This document shows positions 22,738 through 31,774 of a stretch of 39,410 bases of DNA, in pieces. Source of the DNA: a virus. Below the pieces are notes generated by a model, which searched no databases, was not told where the DNA came from, and saw only the letters and a program-made list of their open reading frames with translations. Within the stretch, counting starts at the first letter, position 1, and each line of letters starts with the position of its first letter. Where the stretch lies: positions 1 to 39,410 of IMG/VR virus record IMGVR_UViG_3300030012_004380; one strand, given 5' to 3'. The position numbers were made by a program, and so were the translations under genes.

Positions 22738-23418
22738 ATGAAAAATGTGCGTCACCGTATTCCGAGTGAATGTTGGTCTGTTGATGACGATCAAGCTGCT
22801 CAAGCTTTTGAAGGTTGGGACTACGTTCTTAAAAGCATCGAAACAGCTACTAAATGCCGCATCGATTGTGATGGAACTTTTGTCAATTGTTTTCCTGGTG
22901 ATCATTATAAGCTTTTGGCTGGTCTTATCTTTAATCTAGATCGTTCTAATGGACCTGTTAGTATGGTCGATATTGGGACACACTATGGAACTTCTGCACG
23001 GGTGATGCTAGATTTTTCCGATCAAAAAGATCGGGTCACTACATTCGATGTAGTACCATACACTTCACCTACTCAAACTTACCTTACAGAAGAGGACTTT
23101 TCTTCCAAACTTACACAACGAGTAGAAGATCTTAAAGAACATAATGTTTTTGCTAAACGAGCAAAACTACTTACAGAAGCTGACTTTATTATGTGTGATG
23201 GACCTAAAGACGGTATTTTTGAGAGAACTTTTTTAAGTAAACTTTCAACGTTAAAGTTCACTACTAAACCACGTTGGTTGCTTCTAGACGATATCAAGTG
23301 GATCACTGAACAACCGTTGTGGAGACTTATAGCCTCACCAAAGGTTGATCTCACTTCATTCGGTCATTTCAGCGGCACAGGTTTGGTTGACATTTCTGAA
23401 GGTCTTAAGTTGAGGTGA
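22738..23418 (+). CDS. SAM-dependent methyltransferase-like protein
   Basis: A 226-residue protein with a Rossmann methyltransferase pattern: VSMVDIGTHYGTSARVML (motif I), VTTFDVVPY (acidic loop), ADFIMCDGPKDG and PRWLLLDDIKW. It is related in type to the enzyme at 20318-21034 but divergent. It sits between a glycosyltransferase and a Cro-like regulator and overlaps the latter as TGATG. A role in methylating a sugar is inferred from context. Confidence 0.75.
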   Translation: MKNVRHRIPSECWSVDDDQAAQAFEGWDYVLKSIETATKCRIDCDGTFVNCFPGDHYKLLAGLIFNLDRSNGPVSMVDIGTHYGTSARVMLDFSDQKDRVTTFDVVPYTSPTQTYLTEEDFSSKLTQRVEDLKEHNVFAKRAKLLTEADFIMCDGPKDGIFERTFLSKLSTLKFTTKPRWLLLDDIKWITEQPLWRLIASPKVDLTSFGHFSGTGLVDISEGLKLR

Positions 23419-23690
23419 TGCCTTTTTACTCCGCACACACAGCTAGTGGTTATTTAATAAATAACCTTAAAGATTTACTCACGCAAAAAGATATTTCTTC
23501 TTTTGCGTTGAGTAAACAAGCTTCTCTTTCACCTACAACAACTAGAAAAATATGTAACGATGAACGTTATATTCCATCTCCGGATGTACTTGAAAAGATC
23601 TGTCTGACGTTAGATGTTTCTCCCGGCGACGTTTTGGGAATACAGAGTACAATAGGGTTATCTGTTGCTGTAGGTTCCGGTGTTTTCTAG
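23418..23690 (+). CDS. Cro/CI-type (XRE) helix-turn-helix regulator
   Basis: A 90-residue protein with an XRE-type HTH: LKDLLTQKDISSFALSKQAS, then LSPTTTRKICNDERYIPSPD and VLEKICLTLDVSPGDVLGI, the familiar five-helix pattern. The C-terminal ~18 residues are short and hydrophobic with no extra domain. ATG 23418 overlaps the upstream TGA. It overlaps the next gene by 11 nt. It probably regulates phage transcription, and its location inside a virion-type operon is unusual. Confidence 0.85.
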   Translation: MPFYSAHTASGYLINNLKDLLTQKDISSFALSKQASLSPTTTRKICNDERYIPSPDVLEKICLTLDVSPGDVLGIQSTIGLSVAVGSGVF

Positions 23691-24183
23691 GGAAGATTAC
23701 GCTTTCGCAGCTCGTCTACTCGGTCTCCCAACGCCGATTACTCCGGACGAGCAAGCTGCTGCAGCCCCAGTTGTTGCTGACGTTCTTCGAAAGTTTGCAC
23801 AAGGACGAGCCCCTACTTTAGAGGGCGAGCCTGGTGGTATTTATACCGGTGCCACACGGTCAATTAACTCTTATCCAGATATCGACGACCCTATGGGTCG
23901 CAATCAGTTAGCAGCGCGTCTGCGTGTCGAACAGGTTGAACCTCCTTCAATGGATCCGGTTCTTGTTGAGCTTATCGATCGAGTTTGTCAACGTCCCGAT
24001 TTAATGGACGAAATGCTGGTGTTCCTGGACATGTTGGAACAACAGAGCAATATGCACATGGAAGAACTGTCTGCTCAACGTCCTGCCGAATATGACACAC
24101 CCAATATGGGTGCTAACTATTCGATGTTGAATGCACCGTCAAGTAACAATATACCTCCGTCTATTCAGTATCAAGCATTGTGA
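23680..24183 (+). CDS. Hypothetical virion-module protein
   Basis: A 167-residue protein from GTG 23680, acidic and Pro/Met-rich, with helices YAFAARLLGL and DEQAAAAPVVADVLRKFAQG near the N-terminus and a helix DLMDEMLVFLDMLEQQSNMH. The segment GEPGGIYTGATRSIN faintly recalls the GAGSIYSGTNTGN units of the protein at 833-2188. It is coupled to both neighbours. No family is recognised. Confidence 0.75.
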   Translation: MFSREDYAFAARLLGLPTPITPDEQAAAAPVVADVLRKFAQGRAPTLEGEPGGIYTGATRSINSYPDIDDPMGRNQLAARLRVEQVEPPSMDPVLVELIDRVCQRPDLMDEMLVFLDMLEQQSNMHMEELSAQRPAEYDTPNMGANYSMLNAPSSNNIPPSIQYQAL

Positions 24184-24419
24184 TGATGAACTATCGCGAA
24201 CAACAATTACGCGAACGGGACATACGGAACAATGTTCCAGGTGTTGACGCTAATGATTTTTTGCGTCGTTATCTGGCTTCTAATTTTCCTCAGACAGCTG
24301 CTATGCCCTCAAGAGAACAAAAAGGTTCAGTTATGCCAATGTTTCCTGGTGAAAATGACTTAAAATCGATAAAGAAACCGCTTAGCGGGACACAGTACGA
24401 CAAACCCGGAGTTAACTAA
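24183..24419 (+). CDS. Hypothetical small protein of the virion module
   Basis: A 78-residue basic protein, MMNYREQQLRERDIRNNVPG..., with a helical N-terminus and a Pro/Met-rich unstructured end. It overlaps the previous stop as TGATG and the next start as TAATG, so it is translated as part of the operon. Function is unknown. Confidence 0.65.
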   Translation: MMNYREQQLRERDIRNNVPGVDANDFLRRYLASNFPQTAAMPSREQKGSVMPMFPGENDLKSIKKPLSGTQYDKPGVN

Positions 24420-24886
24420 TGGCTGATCCTATTACATCTTCAGTTGTAGGAAGCACGATTGCGTCATTAATCCCTTCTTTAATACAAGGGCTTTTGGGTT
24501 CGGGCGGCGCTTTACGTTCTCCGACACCTCCTGGTGGTACAGCAAGTAAGTTTACGATCCCAGCGAGTGATGTACAGGGTCTTTATCAATGGGTGCAAAA
24601 AGAGAACTTCCGTAGAGGTATGCTCGGGATGCCCAAGTTAGATCCTGAAAAAATTCTCGACGATACTATCCGTCGAAATAACGAAGCTCTTGAAGAGTCC
24701 GCACGCCGTGAAGCTTATTTAGCTCGTGTGAAAGGCGAGCAGCTGAATATCGGTCAAGGCATTTCTTCTCTCGGTAGCTTGGGCCAAGAAGGAGAAAGAA
24801 CTCTTCAAACAGCAATTGATAAAGTTTTAGCTCAGGATCCAGTAGGATCTAATCAAGCACTTGCAAACTTAAGCAGAGGTTTCTGA
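24419..24886 (+). CDS. Probable internal virion protein (small)
   Basis: A 155-residue protein with a hydrophobic/Ser N-terminus (SSVVGSTIASLIPSLIQGLL, about 7-26) that could insert in a membrane. A Gly/Pro hinge and a long charged helix (ILDDTIRRNNEALEESARRE, about 80-110) follow. Together with the next two genes it resembles the sets of ejection or internal virion proteins of short-tailed phages in size, composition and position. That assignment is inference. No family is recognised. Confidence 0.7.
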   Translation: MADPITSSVVGSTIASLIPSLIQGLLGSGGALRSPTPPGGTASKFTIPASDVQGLYQWVQKENFRRGMLGMPKLDPEKILDDTIRRNNEALEESARREAYLARVKGEQLNIGQGISSLGSLGQEGERTLQTAIDKVLAQDPVGSNQALANLSRGF

Positions 24887-24891
24887 ATATT

Positions 24892-25584
24892 ATGGCAAGT
24901 TACGAAGGACTACCCGAAATTTTTGCTCCTTCTGTGGCTGAGGCTACGGGAGATATTAGGTTTGACCCTTCGTTTGGAGGAAAAGTCAAGCCTACTCAGG
25001 AAACTTTAGACCGAATTGAAAGCAGTCGATCCATCGACCCAAATGTGCTGGGTAAAGATTTACCGGCTCCCATTCGTAATTTAATGAATGAGCGTTTAAG
25101 ACTCGAAGGCAAATATAATCTTCCTTCTACAGATACTTCTGAGACTTATTATCAAAGACGACCCATCTCTGATACACCGACTCGTCTTCCTGGTGATCAG
25201 CCACAACGCACAACCAATGCGTTGGGTGATTTAGTTGATGTTCTTCGGACTGAAATAAAAGAACGAGGTAGCAGACAAGATCGAATCATTTCTGATGAGT
25301 ACCTAGACGCCCAAATGCGTCGTAGGCAACAGGAATTAGCGTACGCCACCGATCTTCTCTCAAAGGCCCAGATGGGTCAGATGAAAGAGAAGACTCGTCG
25401 GGACGTGATCGACGGGTGGCGCAAGATCCAGCAAGAAAAGATTCGTGCCAATACCATTATGGCAACAGCCATGATGAACACCGCTTATCTCGCTGCGACT
25501 CCTAACGCCAACGTTTTAAGTGCATTAAACGTCGCATCTGATTCTGCGATGCGTGCTTTCCAACCCGGTCAAGCGGTTAACTAA
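24892..25584 (+). CDS. Probable internal virion protein
   Basis: A 230-residue protein: a mostly disordered N-terminal half with Pro/Ser/Arg residues and a helical C-terminal half (SRQDRIISDEYLDAQMRRRQ ... WRKIQQEKIRANTIMATAMM). The last part is Ala/Asn/Met-rich. It starts 5 bp after the previous stop. The composition suits a protein packaged in the virion. Function is unknown. Confidence 0.7.
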   Translation: MASYEGLPEIFAPSVAEATGDIRFDPSFGGKVKPTQETLDRIESSRSIDPNVLGKDLPAPIRNLMNERLRLEGKYNLPSTDTSETYYQRRPISDTPTRLPGDQPQRTTNALGDLVDVLRTEIKERGSRQDRIISDEYLDAQMRRRQQELAYATDLLSKAQMGQMKEKTRRDVIDGWRKIQQEKIRANTIMATAMMNTAYLAATPNANVLSALNVASDSAMRAFQPGQAVN

Positions 25585-25586
25585 TC

Positions 25587-26435
25587 ATGATGCCACTTTT
25601 TGAGCTTTCCTCCACGCTCCTCCCCCATCTTCATTTTGGAATTTTTCCTGCCGCTTTAGTAGCTGCTGCTCCCACGATTGGCGCTATTGGTACTGGCCTA
25701 GCCGGTGCAGGTACTTTAATTGGTGCTCTTAGAGGTGGCGGCGGCGGAGGTGGCGGAGCTGCTGCTGCAGGAGGTATGGGAGATTATTTTAAACTTTACG
25801 GTGCTCAAGCTGCAGCAGCTAATGTACCCCTTACTATTGCAGCTCAACGTTTTGGACAACAAGGAGGCGCAAACGTCGGTGCTTTAGCTACATTTACAGA
25901 AGGTTTGAGTAGTGGTCAAAAGACTATTCTTAAAGACGCTGCCACGGATTCACAAGCTGCTCGTACAGGACAGATAAGAGAAGTGACTGGTATGTTAGAT
26001 GCTGGTCGATCACTGGCGCAAGAAGTCGGCCAGATGAAGACGGCAACTGAGATGCTCAATCCTATGTATGCCCAAAAAGCTGCGTCGGATTCTCTAAAAG
26101 CCGATAATGAACTTGGTTTAAATTTCGGTAGAACTAATTTAGGGATCAAGGCTGCACAGGAAGGAGCTAAAATTAACATCGCTCAAAAGTACAGTGATAC
26201 TCTGTCTAATATGCTGAGCAACAGGGCAATTACGGAAGGTAATCTGGCGACAGGCGCACAACGTATTGCAGGTGCTCTTGCTCTTAATGATGCTCAAACC
26301 ATCAGTGATTTAACGCGTAATCAGGCAAAGGTCAAAGGTAACATTGCTCTAATTGGAGCTAACATGAACGCTACCAAAGAGCTTCGTCGCAATGCCATGG
26401 GTATTGCAATGACGGGTAACCAATACTTTGCATGA
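25587..26435 (+). CDS. Probable internal/ejection protein with Gly-Ala segment
   Basis: A 282-residue protein. The N-terminus is hydrophobic and Ala/Gly-rich (FGIFPAALVAAAPTIGAIGT), followed by eight consecutive Gly and then AAAAGG (about 50-63). The remaining ~215 residues form a long polar helical region with repeated Ala/Gln/Asn, as in phage proteins that are ejected with DNA. The start lies in TAATCATG, the same start-site sequence seen in the leftward small genes. Function is inferred from composition and context. Confidence 0.7.
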   Translation: MMPLFELSSTLLPHLHFGIFPAALVAAAPTIGAIGTGLAGAGTLIGALRGGGGGGGGAAAAGGMGDYFKLYGAQAAAANVPLTIAAQRFGQQGGANVGALATFTEGLSSGQKTILKDAATDSQAARTGQIREVTGMLDAGRSLAQEVGQMKTATEMLNPMYAQKAASDSLKADNELGLNFGRTNLGIKAAQEGAKINIAQKYSDTLSNMLSNRAITEGNLATGAQRIAGALALNDAQTISDLTRNQAKVKGNIALIGANMNATKELRRNAMGIAMTGNQYFA

Positions 26436-26956
26436 TTGATACTGAAGTTCGAGCTACTGTCGCCGATTGGTTACAGTCGCTAGATAAAACTCAGAAAGAC
26501 TCATTTCTTCACTACGCAAAAAACGCTACGAGTGATATCGAGTCTTATTTATATGCACGTTTTATGCGCCCTTCGTATGAGGGTTCAATTGCAGACATTA
26601 CTGCTTGGATTCAAGAAAAGTATCCCAAGCAAGATTTACGCAAGGTCTTATTGATCGAAATTGACTCTTTAAAAATCGACATTGATAACGTAAGGCAAAT
26701 GACCCTTACGGGGATGCTAGATCATGCAACAGCAGCGACGAAAATTAGCGTACTGCAAAAAGAACTCCGATCGCATATCCAAGCCGTACGACAGCTCACT
26801 GATGGTCTCGACCGCCGTGGTCTTTTACTTGCTGGTGCGGATCGTTGTTTACGTGAGCTTCTGAATAGTTTTGAGGATGCTCCAACCATGGCTTCTCTGT
26901 TAGAGGACGCCTCATTGGTTGTTTGGTCAACTATTGAAAGGGAAGAAAAGTCTTGA
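26432..26956 (+). CDS. Hypothetical helical protein of the virion module
   Basis: A 174-residue almost entirely helical protein, MIDTEVRATVADWLQSLDKT..., overlapping the previous gene by ATGA. Size and helical content would allow a terminase small subunit, and the large subunit lies 2.4 kb downstream past a minus-strand island, but no motif proves it. Other options are a head-completion or internal protein. Confidence 0.7.
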   Translation: MIDTEVRATVADWLQSLDKTQKDSFLHYAKNATSDIESYLYARFMRPSYEGSIADITAWIQEKYPKQDLRKVLLIEIDSLKIDIDNVRQMTLTGMLDHATAATKISVLQKELRSHIQAVRQLTDGLDRRGLLLAGADRCLRELLNSFEDAPTMASLLEDASLVVWSTIEREEKS

Positions 26957-27168
26957 GCAGTCGTAAAAAAATTATCGATTATATAGAAGACACAGAATGG
27001 GATAGAGAGTGTCTACCCCATTATGGACTTATACCCGACTGGTATATACGTTATAACGAACTAAGAGATCTTATCTGTGCCTACTTCAATGGGCTCCAGG
27101 AGAGCGAGGATGTTAACGAGGGGGCACTTGAAGATGCCCATAAAGGAGTCGTTGACACCCAAAGCTAA
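26953..27168 (+). CDS. Hypothetical small acidic protein
   Basis: A 71-residue acidic protein with a TTG start overlapping the previous stop as TTGA. The N-terminal two thirds (KKIIDYIEDTEWDRECLPHY, WYIRYNELRDLICAYFNGLQ) is protein-like. The last ~35 codons overlap the 3' end of the convergent GH130-like gene by 108 nt, an unusually long antisense overlap. Function is unknown. Confidence 0.6.
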   Translation: MSSRKKIIDYIEDTEWDRECLPHYGLIPDWYIRYNELRDLICAYFNGLQESEDVNEGALEDAHKGVVDTQS

Positions 27169-28173
27169 TTCAATCTCGTCATTTTCTTCGTTGTAGATAC
27201 CGCCAAAAGGCAACACACAAGCAGGTTGTTTTGAGATCGGACGACCCGTGACGTCTGTCCACCAGATCAAACGATCATTTGTAGAGCCACTAAATAAAGC
27301 TTCAGTACACTGACGAGTAATTTTTGTAAAATTTTCGTCAAGTGTATAAGCCCCTAAATGATACAGAAGGTATGAAATTTGATGCTTGCTGTCGTAGGCC
27401 ATATATTTCCAGTGAAAAAATACTAGCCATTCGTTGCCAATTTTAATCGGTGATGTAGAATTAAAAGTTGGATACTCTCCAGTAACCTTTTTCAAGCTAC
27501 TCGAATCGATAGTTTTATCAGGCTGTCCAGGAGTTTTGATCGTAAGAGGAATTGTTGAGTACAACAAACGAAGACTTTTATCTTCGCTGAAGAAACACCA
27601 GTTCTTCTCAGGTTTACCTTCAGCAAGATTATCGCCAGCTGGTGGATAAACACAGTCCACAACTTTTCCAAAGTCGTCTACACGACCCACACACACTTTT
27701 GGTTGATTAACCATCTTGTGTTTGGATGAGTCGTACTTACTTGCGTAAGAACTCGTGATGAACTGTAGGTAAAGATTGTCATCTGGAGCGACAAAAAGAC
27801 GTGGATCTTCGTAACTCAATCGATGAGGTTTTTCACGAATTTTTTTCGCACCAATGATGGTTTCGTCTCCGATCAACTCACCGACATAAACCTCCGTAGG
27901 AGTGTTGTTGTAGTAAAAGTATTTGGAGTCGTGCCTGAATGTAAAAGCTTCTGGTTGATTCCTCCAAGTAATTAAGCGATGTCCCTGGTGCGAAATTAAA
28001 CAGGGGCTAAAGTTAGCGACTGTCTGATCAGGAAGACCGTATTTAATACGTGTAAATGTGCCGCCAATATCAGAGGCTTGTTGATAAACCGTGGGGTATC
28101 CAGTTGCAGAACGAATGTCGACTGGATGCTCTACGTAACTGAGGGTAGTATCGTAACGAGTTTGCTGGGTCAC
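27061..28173 (-). CDS. GH130-like beta-propeller glycosidase/phosphorylase
   Basis: A 370-residue protein with the feel of the five-bladed beta-propeller of GH130 mannoside phosphorylases and related glycosidases. It has YEDPRLF (EDPR at 122-125, the conserved active-site segment), a central FNSTSPIKIGNEWLVFFHW, and CVLPFGGIYNEENDEIELALGVNDSFMGIFK near the C-terminus, which matches the usual final blade pattern. It overlaps the upstream GT4 gene by 4 nt (GTGA), so they form a two-gene sugar operon. GH130 is the best guess, and the substrate and whether it is active are unknown. Confidence 0.65.
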   Translation of the reverse strand: MTQQTRYDTTLSYVEHPVDIRSATGYPTVYQQASDIGGTFTRIKYGLPDQTVANFSPCLISHQGHRLITWRNQPEAFTFRHDSKYFYYNNTPTEVYVGELIGDETIIGAKKIREKPHRLSYEDPRLFVAPDDNLYLQFITSSYASKYDSSKHKMVNQPKVCVGRVDDFGKVVDCVYPPAGDNLAEGKPEKNWCFFSEDKSLRLLYSTIPLTIKTPGQPDKTIDSSSLKKVTGEYPTFNSTSPIKIGNEWLVFFHWKYMAYDSKHQISYLLYHLGAYTLDENFTKITRQCTEALFSGSTNDRLIWWTDVTGRPISKQPACVLPFGGIYNEENDEIELALGVNDSFMGIFKCPLVNILALLEPIEVGTDKIS

Positions 28174-29336
28174 TTGAGCACCTCCATGGCTTTTGCAAAA
28201 CCTTCAGCGACCGCTTCCCATCGGTACTGAGGGTTTTGAGTAACGTTGTAGCAATCGTCTGCAACTTTTTTGCGGAAAGTTTCGTCCTCGTATAGTCGGG
28301 TCAAAAGTTCTGCAGCGTGCTTGTAATCGATAATGCCACGCTCAACGTTAAGATCTTTGTCGTTTACCCAAGCTCCGATATTAATTAACAAACCACTTCC
28401 GTCCCAAATATCTTTACAAGAAGTGTGATTAGGCACAACTTGAGCCTTACGACACATAGCGTGCTCAAAAGGAACTAAGCCCCAACCCTCACCGTTTGCA
28501 GTGTTGAGGCCAACATCGCAAGCGTTATAAATAAGATTAAGCTGTTCGTCAGGAGGCGCAGCATGATAATTCATGTTTGGTGTCATCGCTACTTTTTGAG
28601 TCGGATCTATACCACGTCTACGCAGCTCAGTTTCCAAGAGCTCTTTGACGTGCCAACCTAGATCTTTTTCAGCCATATTCAGATAAAGAAGAACGTCTTC
28701 TTTACCTACGCAGAACTCAGCGAACGTCTTAATCGTCTGATCAATGCATTTACGTGGTTGGTTTCGATTTCCGTTAAAGACAATAAATTTGTCTTTAGGA
28801 AGACCAAGTCGTTTACGAGCTTCATTTTGATCAATTTCGTAGAACTTATCTCGATCTAAACCGTGAGGCACGACGCCCATTTTTTTAGCTTGAACCCCGT
28901 GAGCCATTAAGCGTTGGGCTTGTTCTATTGTGAAAGTAATCGCAAAATCCCAGTCTTTAATGTACCGAAGCATGGGTAACGGATACCACTCAGAATCAGT
29001 AGGAAAATATGCAATAAATTTGAAATCAAACTGAGCTTTAAGAAAATGAATTCGTTCCCAGATTTGGTTGCAAATCCAAATGTCATTTAGACAGATAAAA
29101 AAGTCAGGTTTTTCTTTTTCAACAATCTGTTGAATACGTCCCACCCCAAAACGATCTCCTTGGTTGTGAGCTGAGGCTGGATAAATTTTGAAGGGGTAGT
29201 CGTGAGGATCTCCTTGATAATTAATTCCGTAGACTACAACTTCATGATCTTTTTTTAAGTAGTCTAGAACACTGTGTGTTACACGAGCAAAGCCGGTATT
29301 TGAAACAGCATCGCCGTACCAAAGTATCTTCGCCAT
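28170..29336 (-). CDS. Glycosyltransferase family 4 (GT-B)
   Basis: A 388-residue GT-B glycosyltransferase. The N-terminal domain starts ILWYGDAVSNTGFARV. The C-terminal domain carries FNGNRNQPRKCIDQ (phosphate-binding R191 and K196) and the donor-binding EX7E motif EGWGLVPFE (E283/E291), both diagnostic of GT4. It lacks membrane segments and would act in the cytoplasm. It starts 45 bp from the divergent terminase gene. Together with the GH130-like gene it makes a leftward island within the rightward virion block, consistent with insertion as a unit. Confidence 0.93.
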   Translation of the reverse strand: MAKILWYGDAVSNTGFARVTHSVLDYLKKDHEVVVYGINYQGDPHDYPFKIYPASAHNQGDRFGVGRIQQIVEKEKPDFFICLNDIWICNQIWERIHFLKAQFDFKFIAYFPTDSEWYPLPMLRYIKDWDFAITFTIEQAQRLMAHGVQAKKMGVVPHGLDRDKFYEIDQNEARKRLGLPKDKFIVFNGNRNQPRKCIDQTIKTFAEFCVGKEDVLLYLNMAEKDLGWHVKELLETELRRRGIDPTQKVAMTPNMNYHAAPPDEQLNLIYNACDVGLNTANGEGWGLVPFEHAMCRKAQVVPNHTSCKDIWDGSGLLINIGAWVNDKDLNVERGIIDYKHAAELLTRLYEDETFRKKVADDCYNVTQNPQYRWEAVAEGFAKAMEVLK

Positions 29337-29381
29337 GCAGAGTTAGAATTTCGCTAACAGTATACGAGCAGTTTTAAGAAA

Positions 29382-30902
29382 ATGCCTAGTAGAGAAACTT
29401 ACGCATATCGACGTGCTCTTAAGGCAAGAGCGCAAAAAGCTATCGATAGTAATGATTCTGTAATAGATAGTGTCTTTCACCGCGCTCAAAATGATTTCTT
29501 GACATTCTGTACGCTTCTTGATAAACCTCCAGCTAAACATATGCTGGAATGGCACCAAGAATTAATTACGGGAGAAAGCAATAAATACCTTATTGATATA
29601 GCTGGGCCAAACCTTGATATTTTGAGCCCGCGTGGTTCTGCAAAGTCAACCGTTCTCAACTTGTTTACAGCCTGGGTTATTGGAAAGCACACAACTGCAC
29701 AACGTCCACTCCAGATTATCTATTGTTCATATAACATCGCTACTGCCATACCCAAAAGTCGAATTATCAAACAAATTATTGACTCATCTACTTTCAAGAA
29801 AATATTTCCAAAAGTAAAGCTCAAGGCAGGTATGCAGAGCGATATTGGTTGGTCTATTGATTTTGACTATGCAGGTATTGACAGAATCGGTGATGAAGAA
29901 TTTACGCTCCGTGCGGCGGGTCTTCGGGGTTCTATTACATCGAAAAGGGCACACCTCGTCATCGTGGATGACCCCATCAAATCAAGCTCCGACATTAAAA
30001 ACCCAGCTGTGCGGGAAGAAATGAATAACAACTGGTCGTCAGTTATCGCTCCGATTGTCTTCGAGGGTGGACGTTCGATCTGTCTAGGCACCAGATTCCA
30101 CCCTTTGGATATCCACAAAACCATGTTCACTCCAAAAAAAGGCTGGAAACAGGTGTCTCAAGAAGCACTTACTTATGACAAACAAGGCGAACCAATCAGT
30201 TATTGGCCTGAGCAGTGGTCTGTTAGTTACCTAATGAGTCAAAAAGAGCTTGATCCTGTTGCATTTGCTTACCAGTACCAGCAGCAGCCGGTAATGACAT
30301 CTGATTTAGTGCTTTCACCTGATCTTCTGGTTAAAGGTGAAGTTGAAACTGAATTTGATTCACTTGCAGTCGGTATCGACTTATCAGCTAGTAAGAATGA
30401 GACTTCTGACTACACAGCTTTTGTACTAGGAGGACGGTTAAAAGATAAGTATTTTATAATCGATTCTCATCAAGTCAGGTCAATTGGAAACTTAGAAAAA
30501 ATTGACTTATTGTGCGACATGCTTGTCGAATGGGGAATACTAGAGTTACAAGATGATCAGTATTTTCCGACTTATTCAACAGTCACACTTGTTGTAGAAG
30601 CAGTCGCATATCAAGCTTCCTTAGCGGCAGATTTAAAGCGTGTGCTTCTTGTCGAGCGAGGGCTGAGCAATCTTAATATTCACGAGGTAAAAGGCTTTAG
30701 GGGCGACAAAATTGCCAGATTTCGAGGCACTCTTGGAATTTTAGAAAACAAAAAAGTCACCTTTAATAAATATCGTAAATTCGATGCTTTAATGGATCAG
30801 ATCATAAACGTGGGTGCAACGTCGCATGATGACTTGCTTGATGCTTACACACACTTGATCAACTACCTACAACGAAGAGGCAACTACAACGTCGAGTTCT
30901 GA
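29382..30902 (+). CDS. terL: Terminase large subunit
   Basis: A 506-residue DNA-packaging motor protein that translocates and cuts phage DNA at the portal. ATPase: Walker A SPRGSAKST (82-90), Walker B LVIVDD (192-197). Nuclease (RNase H-like): D333 in GIDLSASKNETSDYTA, E406 in VVEAVAY, and D483/D484 in SHDDLLDA. All catalytic positions are present. It has a weak or no Shine-Dalgarno sequence and diverges from the GT4 gene. The following glycosyltransferase-like gene overlaps by TGATG. Confidence 0.95.
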   Translation: MPSRETYAYRRALKARAQKAIDSNDSVIDSVFHRAQNDFLTFCTLLDKPPAKHMLEWHQELITGESNKYLIDIAGPNLDILSPRGSAKSTVLNLFTAWVIGKHTTAQRPLQIIYCSYNIATAIPKSRIIKQIIDSSTFKKIFPKVKLKAGMQSDIGWSIDFDYAGIDRIGDEEFTLRAAGLRGSITSKRAHLVIVDDPIKSSSDIKNPAVREEMNNNWSSVIAPIVFEGGRSICLGTRFHPLDIHKTMFTPKKGWKQVSQEALTYDKQGEPISYWPEQWSVSYLMSQKELDPVAFAYQYQQQPVMTSDLVLSPDLLVKGEVETEFDSLAVGIDLSASKNETSDYTAFVLGGRLKDKYFIIDSHQVRSIGNLEKIDLLCDMLVEWGILELQDDQYFPTYSTVTLVVEAVAYQASLAADLKRVLLVERGLSNLNIHEVKGFRGDKIARFRGTLGILENKKVTFNKYRKFDALMDQIINVGATSHDDLLDAYTHLINYLQRRGNYNVEF

Positions 30903-31774
30903 TGCAATCTATTTATATAGCGATCACAGCGCACAACCCTCTTTCTCGTATAGAGAAAATTCTTGCAGTTTTAAGAGCTTACGAAACTCTCCCTCTAAAG
31001 GTTTACGTAGAGTTCTTTATTGACCATGAACATGCCTACGACCTAGATGAATTTTCACTCATTGTTGGAGGACATGTTCATTTAAATCAAGTCAGTTTTA
31101 GTGTCGCGGATGAGTCTTATGTTGGTTTTGCGCTTTGTTGGGCTCATAAAGCAAGTTTTGCAAAAGCTGTAAGAGATAAAAAATATGACTTTTATATGTA
31201 TACAGAAAATGATATGTTTTTTGGGTCTAAGCAGTTTATTTATTGGCGCGATTATAAAGATTTACTCAAACCATTAAATCTTGAACCTGGTTTTTGCCGA
31301 TACGAGGAATATGAAAATCTTGATATACCTTTTGATAATTACAAAAAGTGGAATTTAAATAAACTTACCCCTGACGTTTGGGGAAAAACACCTTACAAAT
31401 GTCAAACAATTTTGACGCCGAACGACAAAAATTTTCTTGGTTTTACGTCCCTTGGTAACCCTTACGCAGGTTTAATGATTCTTGATCAAGAAGACGCCGA
31501 AAAATATATTACAAGTGAGAGCTGTCATCCCCAACTGAGTCACCGTGTCGTTGGCAAACGTAACTGGCCGATTGCTGATCGAAGTTCTATGGGTTTAGCT
31601 TTTGAGGGACTAAAGCCAAATCAAGAACATCGTCGAGTTGTGCCTTTAGTTAAGTTCGGTAACTCAGTCAAAATCCACACATGTGGTTTAGTGAGACATC
31701 TTGATGTTAAATATTCGCCTGATTTATACGAAGAATCAGATACGATTCATACCGAAAACATGTTTTTGACTTAA
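30902..31774 (+). CDS. Glycosyltransferase-like protein (GT-A)
   Basis: A 290-residue protein with a GT-A type N-terminal half (IYIAITAHNPLSRIEKIL; FYMYTENDMFFG as a DxD-like acidic site). A second half contains WPIADRSSMGLAFEGLKP and IHTCGLVRHLDVKYSPD. It is translated together with terminase (TGATG) and DUF3310 (TAATG). The nearest analogy is to capsular or LPS glycosyltransferases, but the specific family is not certain. Acceptor unknown. Confidence 0.65.
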   Translation: MQSIYIAITAHNPLSRIEKILAVLRAYETLPLKVYVEFFIDHEHAYDLDEFSLIVGGHVHLNQVSFSVADESYVGFALCWAHKASFAKAVRDKKYDFYMYTENDMFFGSKQFIYWRDYKDLLKPLNLEPGFCRYEEYENLDIPFDNYKKWNLNKLTPDVWGKTPYKCQTILTPNDKNFLGFTSLGNPYAGLMILDQEDAEKYITSESCHPQLSHRVVGKRNWPIADRSSMGLAFEGLKPNQEHRRVVPLVKFGNSVKIHTCGLVRHLDVKYSPDLYEESDTIHTENMFLT

